NCBI GenBank assembly: GCA_911810475.1
Contig: OU461276.1
Span: 2,288,501 to 2,352,500 of the forward strand
Direction: 5' to 3'
Source of the DNA: Candidatus Celerinatantimonas neptuna
GTDB taxonomy: Bacteria > Pseudomonadota > Gammaproteobacteria > Enterobacterales > Celerinatantimonadaceae
DNA: 64,000 nucleotides
A model generated the notes under the pieces. That model saw nothing but the letters and a program-made list of their open reading frames with translations, was not told where the DNA came from and did not search any database. The position numbers and the translations under genes were made by a program. Positions 29,924 through 39,349 of this stretch are shown here, in pieces (the stretch's first letter is position 1; each line of letters begins with the position of its first letter).

Positions 29924-30451
29924 ATGAGTCATCCGGAAGTTGTCATTGTAGGTCGTCTCGGCGGAGTCTATGGCATTAAAGGTTGGCTGAAAGTGAACTC
30001 TTTTACCGAGCAAACCGAAGCAATTTTTGATTATGTGAATTGGTTCATCGGTAAAGATGGCCAATGGCAATCTGTGGAAATTGACGCTTGGCGTCGGCAT
30101 AACCATTCTTTAATTGCTAAGTTGAAAGGTTTTGATGTTCGGGAGCAATCACAGACCCTGACGGGATTGGATATTGCTGTTGAAGCTTCTGCATTACCAG
30201 AGTTGGCTGATGATGAATTTTATTGGCGCGAACTTCTCGGAATGCAGGTCATTAATCGTGACGGGTATCATTTAGGTCTGGTTTCAGATTTGATGGAAAC
30301 GGGCTCGAATGATGTCTTGGTTGTCAAAGCTAATCTCAAAGATGCATTCGGTAAAAAAGAACGGTTGATTCCGTTTATTGAATCTCAGATGGTTGATCAG
30401 GTTGATCGCGAATCTAAGATTATTACAGTTGATTGGGACCCTGGTTTTTAG
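29924..30451 (+). CDS. rimM: Ribosome maturation factor RimM
   Basis: Assists assembly of the 30S head around S19, 175 aa. The N-terminal RimM domain shows [21 protein letters not shown], and the C-terminal PRC-barrel shows [16 protein letters not shown] near residue 97 and the SNDVLVVKA and [14 protein letters not shown] blocks. It is second in the rpsP operon, 30 bp after rpsP, and is followed 8 bp later by trmD. Confidence 0.97.
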   Translation: MSHPEVVIVGRLGGVYGIKGWLKVNSFTEQTEAIFDYVNWFIGKDGQWQSVEIDAWRRHNHSLIAKLKGFDVREQSQTLTGLDIAVEASALPELADDEFYWRELLGMQVINRDGYHLGLVSDLMETGSNDVLVVKANLKDAFGKKERLIPFIESQMVDQVDRESKIITVDWDPGF

Positions 30452-30459
30452 GTTTCCTG

Positions 30460-31221
30460 ATGGATGATAAATTGCTATTACTGCAGATGGGCGTTATTAC
30501 GCTGTTTCCGGAAATGTTTGATGCGATTAGCGAGTATGGTGTCACGGGACGAGCGATTAAGCGCGGTTTGATTGCGCTGGAGAGTTGGAATCCCCGGGAT
30601 TTTACCCATGATCGGCATCATACCGTTGATGACCGCCCTTATGGTGGTGGTCCTGGAATGCTTATGATGGTTCAACCGCTTAAAGATGCGATTGAAGCTG
30701 CAAAAGAAGTATTAGGTAGTCAGGCAAAGGTTATTTATCTTTCTCCTCAAGGAAAACCGTTTAATCAGGCTGGTGCGGTTGAGCTGGCAAAATCTGAAAA
30801 ATTGATTTTTTTGGCTGGACGATATGAAGGAATCGATGAGCGATTGATTCGATCGCATGTTGATGAAGAATGGTCTGTAGGGGATTATGTCCTAAGTGGT
30901 GGTGAATTGCCTGCAATGACTATGATTGATGCCGTTTCCCGGTTGGTTCCGGGGGTTTTAGGTGATAAGGCATCAGCTGAACAGGATTCCTTTATGAACG
31001 GTTTATTGGATTACCCTCATTATACCCGTCCACATGAGCTGGATGGTGAAGTTGTACCCAGTGTACTGTTGAGTGGAAATCATCAAGAAATTGCGCGTTG
31101 GCGGGAAAAACAATCACTGGGACGGACATACCAAAGACGACCAGAGTTATTAAAGCTTCTAGCTCTGACTGACAAACAGCAAGCATTACTTGCTGAGTAT
31201 ATTCGTGAAAATAACGAGTAA
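30460..31221 (+). CDS. trmD: tRNA (guanine-37-N1)-methyltransferase
   Basis: SAM-dependent methylation of G37 next to the anticodon, which prevents frameshifting. The SPOUT knot enzyme shows [20 protein letters not shown] near residue 50, [10 protein letters not shown] near residue 90 and the cofactor loop [18 protein letters not shown] near residue 140. I chose the ATG at 30460, which has an AGG seven bases upstream and yields 253 aa. An ATG at 30487 ([11 protein letters not shown]) matches the conserved start more exactly but has a poorer ribosome site. The frame's first possible start at 30433 overlaps rimM and is unlikely. Confidence 0.95.
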   Translation: MDDKLLLLQMGVITLFPEMFDAISEYGVTGRAIKRGLIALESWNPRDFTHDRHHTVDDRPYGGGPGMLMMVQPLKDAIEAAKEVLGSQAKVIYLSPQGKPFNQAGAVELAKSEKLIFLAGRYEGIDERLIRSHVDEEWSVGDYVLSGGELPAMTMIDAVSRLVPGVLGDKASAEQDSFMNGLLDYPHYTRPHELDGEVVPSVLLSGNHQEIARWREKQSLGRTYQRRPELLKLLALTDKQQALLAEYIRENNE

Positions 31222-31258
31222 ATTAGATCAGTTTCAGTTATTACTAGGATGAGAAAAG

Positions 31259-31612
31259 ATGAGCAATATCATTAAAGAGCTCGAACAAGAGCAAATGAAA
31301 AAAGATATCCCTGCATTTGCTGCAGGTGATACAGTTGTCGTTCAGGTTAAAGTAAAAGAAGGTAACCGTGAACGTTTACAGGCTTTTGAAGGCGTTGTAA
31401 TCGCTAAACGTAACCGTGGTTTACATTCATCTTTCACTGTTCGTAAGATTTCTAGCGGTGAAGGTGTTGAACGTGTATTCCAGACTCACAGTCCGTTAAT
31501 TGAAGGCATAGCTGTGAAACGTCGTGGTGATGTTCGCCGTGCTAAAATCTACTATCTGCGTAATCTGTCAGGTAAGAAAGCACGTATTAAAGAAAAACTG
31601 GATAAGAAATAA
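31259..31612 (+). CDS. rplS: 50S ribosomal protein L19
   Basis: Large-subunit protein at the subunit interface, 117 aa. It has the family blocks [39 protein letters not shown] and the basic C-terminal [11 protein letters not shown]. It is last in the rpsP operon and is followed 18 bp later by a strong hairpin terminator. Confidence 0.98.
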   Translation: MSNIIKELEQEQMKKDIPAFAAGDTVVVQVKVKEGNRERLQAFEGVVIAKRNRGLHSSFTVRKISSGEGVERVFQTHSPLIEGIAVKRRGDVRRAKIYYLRNLSGKKARIKEKLDKK

Positions 31613-31629
31613 GTTTTTCTTTAAAAATG

Positions 31630-31660
31630 ACAAAAGCCCGGCGATGCCGGGCTTTTGTTT
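31630..31660 (+). terminator. Rho-independent terminator of the rpsP operon
   Basis: A 12-13 bp stem (ACAAAAGCCCGGC, loop GAT, GCCGGGCTTTTGT) is followed by TTT. The stem itself begins with an A run, so it could also serve the convergent gene at 31671-31994. Confidence 0.9.
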
Positions 31661-31670
31661 TATATTGGAC

Positions 31671-31994
31671 TTAATGAGTCACAATGACCACAGAGTTATC
31701 TTCGCCAAATTCGTTTGGATAGTAAGCATCTGCTTCCCAGTCATTATCGAATTTTTCGCTACCATCAGGATCACAGTATTTATAGCGAAATTCATAACAA
31801 GACTGTTGGTCAGTCGGAAGCTTGAGAACAGTTCTGAATTTACCATTTTTTAGATGTTCTAACTCAACAGGGCTCCAGTTATTAAATTCCCCTAACAGAA
31901 AGATTTTAGCTGCATTCTGTGCTGCCTGTTTACTTACTTCAAAAGTAACACGAACTTCCGGACGTGACTTCATGTATTGTTTCTTTAATGCCAT
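31671..31994 (-). CDS. Small CBM48 / isoamylase early-set domain protein
   Basis: A stand-alone domain of 107 aa. The sequence has the glycogen-binding (AMPK beta/CBM48) pattern: VRVTFEVSKQ, then IFLLGEFNNWSPVELEHLK with the conserved W, then FRTVLKLPTDQQSCYEFRYKY. Such small proteins are common in marine gammaproteobacteria; carbohydrate binding is inferred, and no enzyme domain is attached. I chose the ATG at 31994 (GAGG, 9-base spacing); the frame is open five codons further to 32009. It is convergent with the rpsP operon and shares its terminator. Confidence 0.8.
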   Translation of the reverse strand: MALKKQYMKSRPEVRVTFEVSKQAAQNAAKIFLLGEFNNWSPVELEHLKNGKFRTVLKLPTDQQSCYEFRYKYCDPDGSEKFDNDWEADAYYPNEFGEDNSVVIVTH

Positions 31995-32105
31995 CGTAAC
32001 ATTCCTCAACCTAATCTAAATATTCCCTGAGACATCATAGTAATTCTTGTTGATGGTAAGCAATTGGTCAATATTAGCTCGCCCTTACAGTAGAATAATA
32101 GTCGT

Positions 32106-32774
32106 TTATAGCAAAAAGTACTCATTTATTAGGTTTTGTGTAAAACTTCTGCGTAAATAGAAGCCCTTTGGAAGGGTATCAATCAATTGGCCCCTCGGAC
32201 CATAAGCTTTGGTCCTGACACGACTGTTGGCTGCTTTGGGACGAAGTTGAAGTGCAGTTCCATGTCGGGCGGTTAGTTGTTCAACTTTGCCAAGTGCGAT
32301 AGCTTCCATTAATTCTTCCCAATCCTGTTTAAGGATAGCTTCTTGTTTTGGCGTTGGCTGCCATAGAATAGGAGAGCCGATTGTACGGTTAACAATGGGG
32401 ATTTCTCGCTCGGCTAAAACGGGGATCCAGAGGACTCTGGATAATTTGTTTCGGACACTACTGCTTTGCCAAGTTTCTCCCTGAGCATGAAGTAGAGGGG
32501 TCATGCAGACATAAGTACTTTCCAGTGCTCTACCATTTCGATCAATAGGGAGTGATTTTAGTTCAACCCCTAATTGGGGGAAATCTTGTTCTGGTTTACT
32601 GCCAGCCGTGGCGCCTAACCATAATTCTAATAGTTGGCCTGTCCATCCTTTTTCTCTTCGAAGGTTATCAGGAAGTTGAACGTGAAGTCGGTGGGCTAGT
32701 TCGGTTAATGATAAACCCGCCATTTCACGAGCTCGTAAGAGCAATTGTTCGATGCTTTGTGGTGCTGTATTCAT
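32106..32774 (-). CDS. mutH: DNA mismatch repair endonuclease MutH
   Basis: Nicks the unmethylated strand at hemimethylated GATC sites during MutS/MutL repair, 222 aa. Its presence implies Dam methylation in this organism. Seen here are the N-terminal helical block LTELAHRLHVQLPDNLRREKGW, the catalytic region with D in EQDFPQLGVELKSLP (D, E and K of the D-ExK motif near residues 63-73), and VLAEREIPIVNRTIGSPILW near residue 117. It is divergent from rppH, as in E. coli, with an unusually long AT-rich gap between. Confidence 0.96.
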   Translation of the reverse strand: MNTAPQSIEQLLLRAREMAGLSLTELAHRLHVQLPDNLRREKGWTGQLLELWLGATAGSKPEQDFPQLGVELKSLPIDRNGRALESTYVCMTPLLHAQGETWQSSSVRNKLSRVLWIPVLAEREIPIVNRTIGSPILWQPTPKQEAILKQDWEELMEAIALGKVEQLTARHGTALQLRPKAANSRVRTKAYGPRGQLIDTLPKGFYLRRSFTQNLINEYFLL

Positions 32775-33444
32775 TGTAGATAAAAAAGGATAACAAGTGA
32801 TAAATATTGTACAGCAGTTAAGACCATTTTATATAGATTTTCCGATATGAATTTATGGGATTAAAAATGCTTTAAAAACATGAGATTAAACCACCCGCAT
32901 AAAAAAATGGCTCGTTTGTCATAAATGGTTCACTGGTTATGCCCAGTCACTCAGAGTGATTGCACAGACTTATCCACAACTTCTTTGAATAAGTTCATTT
33001 ATCTTCAAATTTTATACATAGGATGGGCCAGAAAATAAATTCTATATGTAAGGTTGCCCCCATTGAATGGATTGAATTCGATTTGAGAGCAATTTGTCTT
33101 TTTTTTGAACGGATTTTTTCTTCCTTTTTTCATTGAAGATCTAATAGGTGATCTGGTTTAAATTTTTTATTTAAAATCAGTTAATTATGGATAATTCTGA
33201 TAATGGTTTATACGATTTTTAATATTAACATTTTGGAATTCTGTGAGTAACTGATAGCTTATCAAAAGACTTATGCACAGATTTTCTGGAAAAGTTCCTG
33301 TTTTACCCTCTGTTTTAATATTTTTTATTGCTGAAGATACCTATCTTTGATTTTCTGGAAAGGAATCACTGAATTGGTTTGCTGCTGTTGATGTTATGTG
33401 AAAGAATCAAGTCATTGGTAGTGTTTTAAACTGAAGGTATTTCA
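32775..33444. promoter_or_regulatory. Long AT-rich mutH-rppH intergenic region with DnaA-box matches
   Basis: 670 bp without a plausible gene, rich in A/T runs. It contains a perfect DnaA box TTATCCACA at 32970-32978 and a second consensus match TTATGCACA at 33271-33279, each preceded by AGAC or CAGAC. It should also hold the divergent mutH and rppH promoters. No third strong box, tandem repeat array or partition gene was noticed, so an origin is not claimed. Confidence 0.45.
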
Positions 33445-33966
33445 GTGATTGATGGTGATGGTTATCGTCCGAATGTTGGCATCATCATTTGTAACAAACG
33501 AGGACAGGTATTATGGGCCAGACGTTTTGGCCAACACTCGTGGCAGTTCCCTCAAGGGGGGGTGAATGACGGTGAGACTCCGGAACAAGCTATGTACCGG
33601 GAATTGTTCGAAGAAGTTGGATTAAAGTCAGATGATATTCGAATACTTGCAGTGAGCCGACATTGGTTGCGTTACAAATTGCCAAAAAGGTTAGTCCGTT
33701 GGGATAGTAAACCTGTTTGCCTTGGGCAAAAGCAAAAATGGTTTTTAGTCAGATTGGAGAATAGTGAATCAGCCATTCGTTTTGATTGCTGTGGACATCC
33801 TGAATTTGATGATTGGCGCTGGGTGAGTTATTGGTATCCGGTCAGGCAGGTTGTGTCATTTAAACGGGATGTTTACAGACGGGCGCTTAAAGAATTCGCT
33901 ACTCATTTAATGAGTCAGTCGACTCGGGACAGAGGGGGGCGTAAGCGTCGTAAGCGTCGCTTATAA
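33445..33966 (+). CDS. rppH: RNA pyrophosphohydrolase RppH
   Basis: Nudix enzyme that converts 5'-triphosphate mRNA ends to monophosphate and so triggers RNase E decay, 173 aa. The Nudix box is complete, from [20 protein letters not shown] to VGL near residues 38-60. The N-terminal [12 protein letters not shown] and the QKWFLVRL block match RppH of E. coli (176 aa). The C-terminus is very basic ([13 protein letters not shown]). The start is taken at the GTG at 33445, which gives the normal N-terminus; an upstream GAAGG supports it. It heads the rppH-ptsP-lgt group. Confidence 0.95.
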   Translation: MIDGDGYRPNVGIIICNKRGQVLWARRFGQHSWQFPQGGVNDGETPEQAMYRELFEEVGLKSDDIRILAVSRHWLRYKLPKRLVRWDSKPVCLGQKQKWFLVRLENSESAIRFDCCGHPEFDDWRWVSYWYPVRQVVSFKRDVYRRALKEFATHLMSQSTRDRGGRKRRKRRL

Positions 33967-34012
33967 ATGTAATAAATTAATGTCCAGGATTGGGGTGTAT
34001 TGAGGAGTTAGC

Positions 34013-36268
34013 GTGTTAGCGGAATTGCGCCGAGTCGTTGAGAAAGTGGGTCAGGCTCCGTCATTTGATGCGGCAATGCAGTTATTAGTGAGTGAAATCA
34101 GGGTAACAATGCAAGTTGATTGTTGTTCTGTTTACCAGGCTGATCATGATCAACAGCAGTTGATTTTAAGAGCCAGTGACGGTTTGGCACAATCAGCAGT
34201 CGGGCGGGCCAGAATAAAGTTTGATGAAGGTGTTGTAGGTCTGGTCGCTCGTCGGGAAGAGCCGTTAAATATCGCAGATGTGCATAATCATCCCAGTTTT
34301 AAATATCTTCCTGAGGCAGAAGAAGATAGTTTTAACTCATTTTTAGGGACCCCCATCATCTATCAGCGTGAGCTTTTAGGTGTTCTGGTTGTTCAGCAAT
34401 TCCAGACCCGTTCATTTATCGATACTGAAGAAGCTTTCCTTGTCACGCTAGCTGCACACCTATCGGCAGTCTTTAGTCAGGTTGAGAATGTACAGAAGGT
34501 TACTCAACCTCGTGTATTGCATTCCTCGTTTAAAGGGATTGCTGGCTCTCAAGGCATTGCTATGGCAAGAAGCTTGCTCTTTCAAAGTCCGAGTAGCCTG
34601 GGTGAACAAGAGCTTGAGACAACCACTCAAATTGATGATGAATTGACTGCGTTGGATAAAGCGATTGAGCAAACTCATTCGGATGTCCAAAAGATGATGT
34701 CGCGTTTAGGGACTGAGCTTCCCCAGGATGTGCTGTCTATTTTTGAAGTTTATCAGGGCATGCTCAATGATGCGGGTTTTTTAAAAGCACTTCGTTTGAA
34801 GATTAAGCAGGGATATACGGCGGTAAGTGCGTTGCAATTGGTTCGGGATGATTATCTGAGTCAGTTTGAGGCAATGAGTGATACGTATCTCAGAGAACGT
34901 GCAATTGACTTACGGGATCTCTGCCAGCGAATTTATACACATTTGAGTCGGCCTCACTCGATTGTCCCTAAACAGGGTAAATTTGTTTTAGTTGCTGAGG
35001 AGGTTACAGCAACGATGTTGGGTGATTTCCCTAAGAGCCAGTTAATGGGGTTTATCTCGCAGCGAGGTGCAGCTAATTCTCATGCTGCTATTTTAGCCCG
35101 AGCAATGGGGATCCCTGCTGTACTCGGTTTTACTGCGGAAATGGAGACTCTTGATAGGCAACTCTTGATTGTTGATGGCTATCAGGGGCTTGTTTTCGTT
35201 TCTCCTGATGCGATTCTACGTTCAGAATACCGGCAATTGTTACGTGATGAAGAAGAGATTAATGCTCAGATTAATCGCGATTTAGAGCAGGTTGCCTGTA
35301 CGCTTGATGGTTATCATCTGGAACTTTTAATCAATGCCGGATTAAGTTCTGATGCGGATCGTGCTGAAAGCAAATCAGATGGCGTGGGGCTCTATCGCAC
35401 GGAAGTTCCTTTTCTACTTCAGAATCGCTTCCCATCTGAAACGGAGCAGTTTCAGAGTTATCTGCGGATCCTGAATCGGTTTAAAGGTAAACCGGTCTGC
35501 ATGAGAACTCTGGATGTTGGTGGTGATAAACAATTACCGTACTTTCCTATTCAGGAAGAGAATCCTTTTTTAGGCTGGCGCGGAATTCGAATGACTTTGG
35601 ATCATCCGGAAATTTTCCTTGTGCAATGCCGGGCGATGTATCGAGCTTCATTAAGCCAGTCTAACCTGTCAATTATGCTTCCTATGATTAGTAGTATTGG
35701 GGAAGTAGAGCGCGCAACGCAATTGTTAGACAGAGCCTGGAATGAGGTTCTTGAAGAGGTCGGCCATTCACGCAGTGTCACTCGTCCGGCTCTTGGCGTT
35801 ATGCTGGAAGTTCCTTCTGCACTTTGGATTTTACCTGAGCTGGCTAAACGAGTTTCATTCTGGTCTGTCGGAACGAATGATTTAACGCAGTATCTTTTGG
35901 CGGTTGACCGGAGTAATGCTCATGTATCGGGATTGTACTCAACGTATCATCCAGCTGTTGTCAGGGCCCTTAATTTTATTATTCGACAGGGGAAAGAACT
36001 AAATGTTTCGCTGAGTGTTTGTGGTGAGATGGCTGGTGAACCTCTTGGCGTTTTAATGCTATTGGTTCTTGGGTATAGACGACTGAGTATGAGTAGTTTT
36101 AATCTGGCAAGGATTAAATATTTGATTCGGCGGATTAGTATTGCAGAATTAGAGGCTCTTAAAGAGCCATTGCTTGCGTCTGAAACTCCCGAAGAAGTTG
36201 CTCAGTTATTGCAATGCTATCTTGAATCTAAGGATTTGATGCAGTTGGTCCGTTTGCAGAATGACTGA
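34013..36268 (+). CDS. ptsP: PTS EI-Ntr phosphoenolpyruvate phosphotransferase
   Basis: Enzyme I of the nitrogen PTS: it takes phosphate from PEP to NPr and EIIA-Ntr, and regulates rather than transports. The protein is 751 aa. It has a GAF domain near residues 1-165 (CCSVYQAD, EGVVGLVARREEPLNIADV), then a swivelling domain with the phosphoacceptor His in GAANSHAAILARAMGIPAVL near residue 356, and a TIM-barrel PEP-binding domain with DGVGLYRTEVPFL, LRTLDVGGDKQLPY, VGTNDLTQYLLAVDR and the Cys-containing LSVCGEMAGEPLG. The GTG start at 34013 has GAGGAG five bases upstream. Confidence 0.95.
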   Translation: MLAELRRVVEKVGQAPSFDAAMQLLVSEIRVTMQVDCCSVYQADHDQQQLILRASDGLAQSAVGRARIKFDEGVVGLVARREEPLNIADVHNHPSFKYLPEAEEDSFNSFLGTPIIYQRELLGVLVVQQFQTRSFIDTEEAFLVTLAAHLSAVFSQVENVQKVTQPRVLHSSFKGIAGSQGIAMARSLLFQSPSSLGEQELETTTQIDDELTALDKAIEQTHSDVQKMMSRLGTELPQDVLSIFEVYQGMLNDAGFLKALRLKIKQGYTAVSALQLVRDDYLSQFEAMSDTYLRERAIDLRDLCQRIYTHLSRPHSIVPKQGKFVLVAEEVTATMLGDFPKSQLMGFISQRGAANSHAAILARAMGIPAVLGFTAEMETLDRQLLIVDGYQGLVFVSPDAILRSEYRQLLRDEEEINAQINRDLEQVACTLDGYHLELLINAGLSSDADRAESKSDGVGLYRTEVPFLLQNRFPSETEQFQSYLRILNRFKGKPVCMRTLDVGGDKQLPYFPIQEENPFLGWRGIRMTLDHPEIFLVQCRAMYRASLSQSNLSIMLPMISSIGEVERATQLLDRAWNEVLEEVGHSRSVTRPALGVMLEVPSALWILPELAKRVSFWSVGTNDLTQYLLAVDRSNAHVSGLYSTYHPAVVRALNFIIRQGKELNVSLSVCGEMAGEPLGVLMLLVLGYRRLSMSSFNLARIKYLIRRISIAELEALKEPLLASETPEEVAQLLQCYLESKDLMQLVRLQND

Positions 36269-36395
36269 TTTAAATTCAAGGTGTTATTAAGGTTAGCAAC
36301 TATAATCAAAGTTTTTAAATGCCTGCATGATGACTAAAGTTTGTTTATAAAATACATACTCAAAATCAAGTTAGCGGTGGGATTAGTAGCAATTT

Positions 36396-36424
36396 GCTCA
36401 GTTGTGTAGTCTACTGAGCTTTTT
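36396..36424 (+). terminator. Hairpin terminator after ptsP
   Basis: GCTCAGT at 36396-36402 pairs with ACTGAGC at 36413-36419 and is followed by TTTTTATTTT. It lies 24 bp before lgt, so lgt may need its own promoter or depend on partial read-through. Confidence 0.7.
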
Positions 36425-36442
36425 ATTTTAAGGTATTTTTGT

Positions 36443-37249
36443 GTGAAGACTCCGTTCCATTTCCCTCATATTGATCCGATTGCGTTTAGTTTAGGGCCGA
36501 TTAAAGTTCATTGGTACGGCTTGATGTATTTATTGGGTTTCCTCTTTGCAATGTATTTTGCCAATCGACATGCGGATAAAAAAGATAATGACTGGACCCG
36601 GGCTCAAGTAAGTGATCTCCTCTTTTATAGCTTTTTAGGCGTTATTTTAGGAGGCAGGATTGGTTATGTATTGTTCTACCAATTTGATTATTTTATTTCG
36701 AATCCCCTTTATCTGTTTAAGATCTGGGATGGTGGCATGTCATTTCATGGCGGGTTAATCGGCGTTATTTTAGCCATGCTTTATTTTGCACGGAAAACGA
36801 ATCGAGCTTTCTTTGTCGTGGCTGATTTTGTGGCACCTTTAGTTCCATTTGGCTTGGGTGCAGGGCGGATCGGTAATTTTATTAATGGTGAGTTGTGGGG
36901 GCGGGTGACTACCATGCCGTGGGGTGTTATTTACCCTGATGCCGGTCCTCTACCCCGTCATCCTTCTGAGCTGTATGAGTTTTGCTTAGAAGGGGTGTTG
37001 CTGCTGATTATTCTTATGACTTATGCAAGGCGTAAACCACCGGTGGGCGCTGTATCTGGCCTGTTTTTGCTGGCTTATGGTTGTTTTCGGTTTTTTGCTG
37101 AATTTTTCCGCCAGCCTGATCCGCAACTTGGCTATTTAACCTTTGGCTTAACGATGGGACAGATCTTATCGACACCAATGATTGTGATTGGTCTGATTAT
37201 TATGATCTGGGCTTATCGTCGTCACAGAGCAAAAGTTTCATCAAACTAA
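36443..37249 (+). CDS. lgt: Prolipoprotein diacylglyceryl transferase
   Basis: Transfers diacylglycerol to the lipobox cysteine, the first step of lipoprotein maturation, in the inner membrane; LspA, encoded at 50.8 kb here, acts next. The protein is 268 aa with about seven membrane segments. Signatures are [15 protein letters not shown] near residue 25, [11 protein letters not shown] near residue 69, SFHGGLIG near residue 101 and the Lgt motif [16 protein letters not shown] near residue 138. A GTG start is used, with AAGG upstream. In E. coli thyA follows directly; here an island intervenes. Confidence 0.97.
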   Translation: MKTPFHFPHIDPIAFSLGPIKVHWYGLMYLLGFLFAMYFANRHADKKDNDWTRAQVSDLLFYSFLGVILGGRIGYVLFYQFDYFISNPLYLFKIWDGGMSFHGGLIGVILAMLYFARKTNRAFFVVADFVAPLVPFGLGAGRIGNFINGELWGRVTTMPWGVIYPDAGPLPRHPSELYEFCLEGVLLLIILMTYARRKPPVGAVSGLFLLAYGCFRFFAEFFRQPDPQLGYLTFGLTMGQILSTPMIVIGLIIMIWAYRRHRAKVSSN

Positions 37250-37282
37250 TTTGCTTTTCATCTTGGGATGTCTTATGAATCC

Positions 37283-37306
37283 CCGGCCTATCGATGCATA
37301 GGCCGG
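37283..37306 (+). terminator. Stem-loop after lgt
   Basis: CCGGCCTAT at 37283-37291 and ATAGGCCGG at 37298-37306 form a 9-bp stem with a 6-base loop. The T run after it is poor (ATTTAGG), so intrinsic termination is plausible but not certain. Confidence 0.55.
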
Positions 37307-37794
37307 ATTTAGGCCTAAGGGGGCGCAGTAAGTCTGATACTTATACTGAAAAGCTAGCAGAAGCTCCTGAATGTGGTATCCGAGTGTTGCTTCTATCTTT
37401 CACCATGCCAGAAGGTGAGCACTGTCGTGCGTTGTAACAATAGCTAGATTTGATGAGAATCAAAAATCACTCATTTTTACTGATACCAGCGTTATCCTCC
37501 GTTAAGCTGATAAAGCTAACTGCACCTTTTGTTGTTCCCGTCTCTGAGCCCGCTCTGCCTCGCTATAAGTCTGCAAAATATCTGATACAGGAATGTTCGT
37601 TGCATTTCTGTGACGGTAGCGTTGAGTTACGTACATTTTGTGATTGTGCGACGAAGGTCGATTGATATGATATTACGTATTGTACTGAAATATATGTATT
37701 TATGCTGAGATTCGGTACGTTATTTATTTCGTTAGCAGCTACTTAACTGGGCGTTAGTCTCAACAATTACCAGTCCTATACCGAGGAGATAATC
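37307..37794. other. Intergenic stretch lgt-GH18, left edge of the island
   Basis: About 490 bp between the lgt stem-loop and the GH18 gene. It contains the short reverse open frame at 37502-37636. A plus-strand frame at 37450-37665 is its antisense and has no known product. No attachment site, integrase or long direct repeat was found at this edge. Confidence 0.4.
37502..37636 (-). CDS. Possible 44-aa fragment of an unknown protein
   Basis: A short minus-strand frame reads MYVTQRYRHRNATNIPVSD followed by a charged helix-like stretch (SEAERAQRREQQKVQLALSA) and a TAA. Composition is protein-like and better than the overlapping plus frame, but there is no clear ribosome site, and the frame may be the C-terminal remnant of a longer gene. 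The family is not recognised. Confidence 0.25.
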   Translation of the reverse strand: MYVTQRYRHRNATNIPVSDILQTYSEAERAQRREQQKVQLALSA

Positions 37795-38901
37795 ATGGGA
37801 TGGAAAAAGCATGCAAATGTAGTTCAATATGGTGAGGCTGGCTGGGAAAATTATGTAAGTAAGTCAAGTAATACCTCGCTCCAAGAGGCTATGCGGATAG
37901 CCTTTGCTAATCCAGACATAACATTCTTTTTCTACTGCCGCGAACATATGGTTCTTGACGGTTCAGCAGCACAATATGGCCCTTTGGAGTCTGGTGATGC
38001 AGTATTTTTTAAAGGTGAGCCTGAGTATGGTAGTGCGTCGCAATGCGATGTTTATGAGAAAACGGCTATATCCACTATCTATATCTCACCAACTGATAAT
38101 AAACAGTTCCAGGATATTGGTTGCTATGTTTCTGCTGATGGTATACCCGCAATTGATGTGGTGTGCATTTTTGCTGGAAACTACGCTACTGATACCGTTC
38201 CTATGTTAAGGGAGAACAACAATCCTCAAGCAAAACATCCGTTCAATCAAAACATCCAGAATGTCTTGACGTCTGGATTGGTAAACTCTCTACAAGCCAA
38301 GGGTATTACGGTGTTGCTTACGGTCATGAATGCCCACACACAAACAGGATGGTCTCAATTTACCGACCAAAGTACGGCTCAAAATTTTGTGAACTATCTC
38401 AACACCGATGTAATATCCGCTTTTGGTTTAGATGGAATTGATATCGATGATGAATACAGTGAAGGCCCAGCCTACGACACTTCTCTCCCGATGGTTACCA
38501 CACTTATGAAAGAAACAATGCCCAATAAGCTCATCACCAAGGCGCTTTGGAATGACGGAAGAGTATTCAAATCAAATTGGAACGGCCATACCCTGGGGGC
38601 CAATCTAAGTTACGGTTGGCAAATGAGTTACTATAACGGAGGTGCGAATTCACGTCTCAAATACTATTTGGGAAATGGAATCAGTAAAAAGCAGTTATGC
38701 CTTGGTTTTTCAGCAGAACCAAAGTTCTCGAAGGAATGGAAAACTATTGGTCCTCAAGCATCGGCGACGATTTCTGAAGGGTATGGTGGGGGAATGATGT
38801 TTGACTACGAAAACCAACCGGAAAGTATAACCCTTATGAAGGCTATGGTAGAAGGCATGAATGGTGCTGATAGTTGGAAAGAAGAGCCGGATTGTAACTA
38901 A
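37795..38901 (+). CDS. GH18 glycosidase, Endo H-like, with unrecognised N-terminal domain
   Basis: Predicted endo-beta-N-acetylglucosaminidase-type enzyme of 368 aa. The catalytic GH18 D-x-x-D-x-D-x-E motif is intact in GLDGIDIDDEYSEG near residue 220 and resembles the LDGVDFDDEYAE motif of Streptomyces Endo H; the barrel appears to run from about residue 115 to 360 (VVCIFAGNYATD, VLLTVMNAHTQTGW, GGMMFDYEN). Residues 1 to about 95 form a separate domain (FFFYCREHMVLDG, SGDAVFFKGEP) that I cannot place. No signal peptide is visible. A strong ribosome site (GAGGAG, 6-base spacing) supports the start. It stands between lgt and thyA, where E. coli has no extra gene. Confidence 0.82.
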   Translation: MGWKKHANVVQYGEAGWENYVSKSSNTSLQEAMRIAFANPDITFFFYCREHMVLDGSAAQYGPLESGDAVFFKGEPEYGSASQCDVYEKTAISTIYISPTDNKQFQDIGCYVSADGIPAIDVVCIFAGNYATDTVPMLRENNNPQAKHPFNQNIQNVLTSGLVNSLQAKGITVLLTVMNAHTQTGWSQFTDQSTAQNFVNYLNTDVISAFGLDGIDIDDEYSEGPAYDTSLPMVTTLMKETMPNKLITKALWNDGRVFKSNWNGHTLGANLSYGWQMSYYNGGANSRLKYYLGNGISKKQLCLGFSAEPKFSKEWKTIGPQASATISEGYGGGMMFDYENQPESITLMKAMVEGMNGADSWKEEPDCN

Positions 38902-39349
38902 TTGCGTGTCCATTTTAGTTGACCTCTATAAATTATTGCGAGCAAGGAACATGAAGCTTTCAAAGTCGTTAGAAGCCTCTCTTAAAAAAAGATGATCTGA
39001 GTAGTTTGGCGGTAAATCTTGGTGAGGTTGGTATTGATGCTCTTTTAAGTAATAGTGTTTTAAAAGATATTCCTATTCTTTCGACCATTGTTGGAAGCAT
39101 CCATGCAATCGGTAGCGTACGAGATGCTCTGTTTGCAAAAAAGCTTGTTTCTTTTCTTTCTGAGTTATCTGATATTTCAGCCAGAGAACGTCGGAGAATG
39201 ATCGAGTCAATTGATAACTCAGATGATTATAAAATAAAGGTTGGAGAAAAACTCATCTACATCATAGAACGAGTAGAGGACTACTATAGTAGTAAAATTA
39301 TTGCAATTTTTTTGCTGAGTGATCTGCTCCAGCCAGACTGGACACTTCA

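Noticed and set aside
32970..33279. Two DnaA boxes in AT-rich DNA as a replication origin
   Set aside because: Only two good boxes, no array of repeats, and no mnmG, mioC, dnaA, parAB or rpmH nearby. Reported as a regulatory or titration lead only.
37450..37665. A 71-codon plus-strand frame before the GH18 gene
   Set aside because: No ribosome site, unnatural composition with scattered Cys, and it is antisense to a more protein-like short frame.
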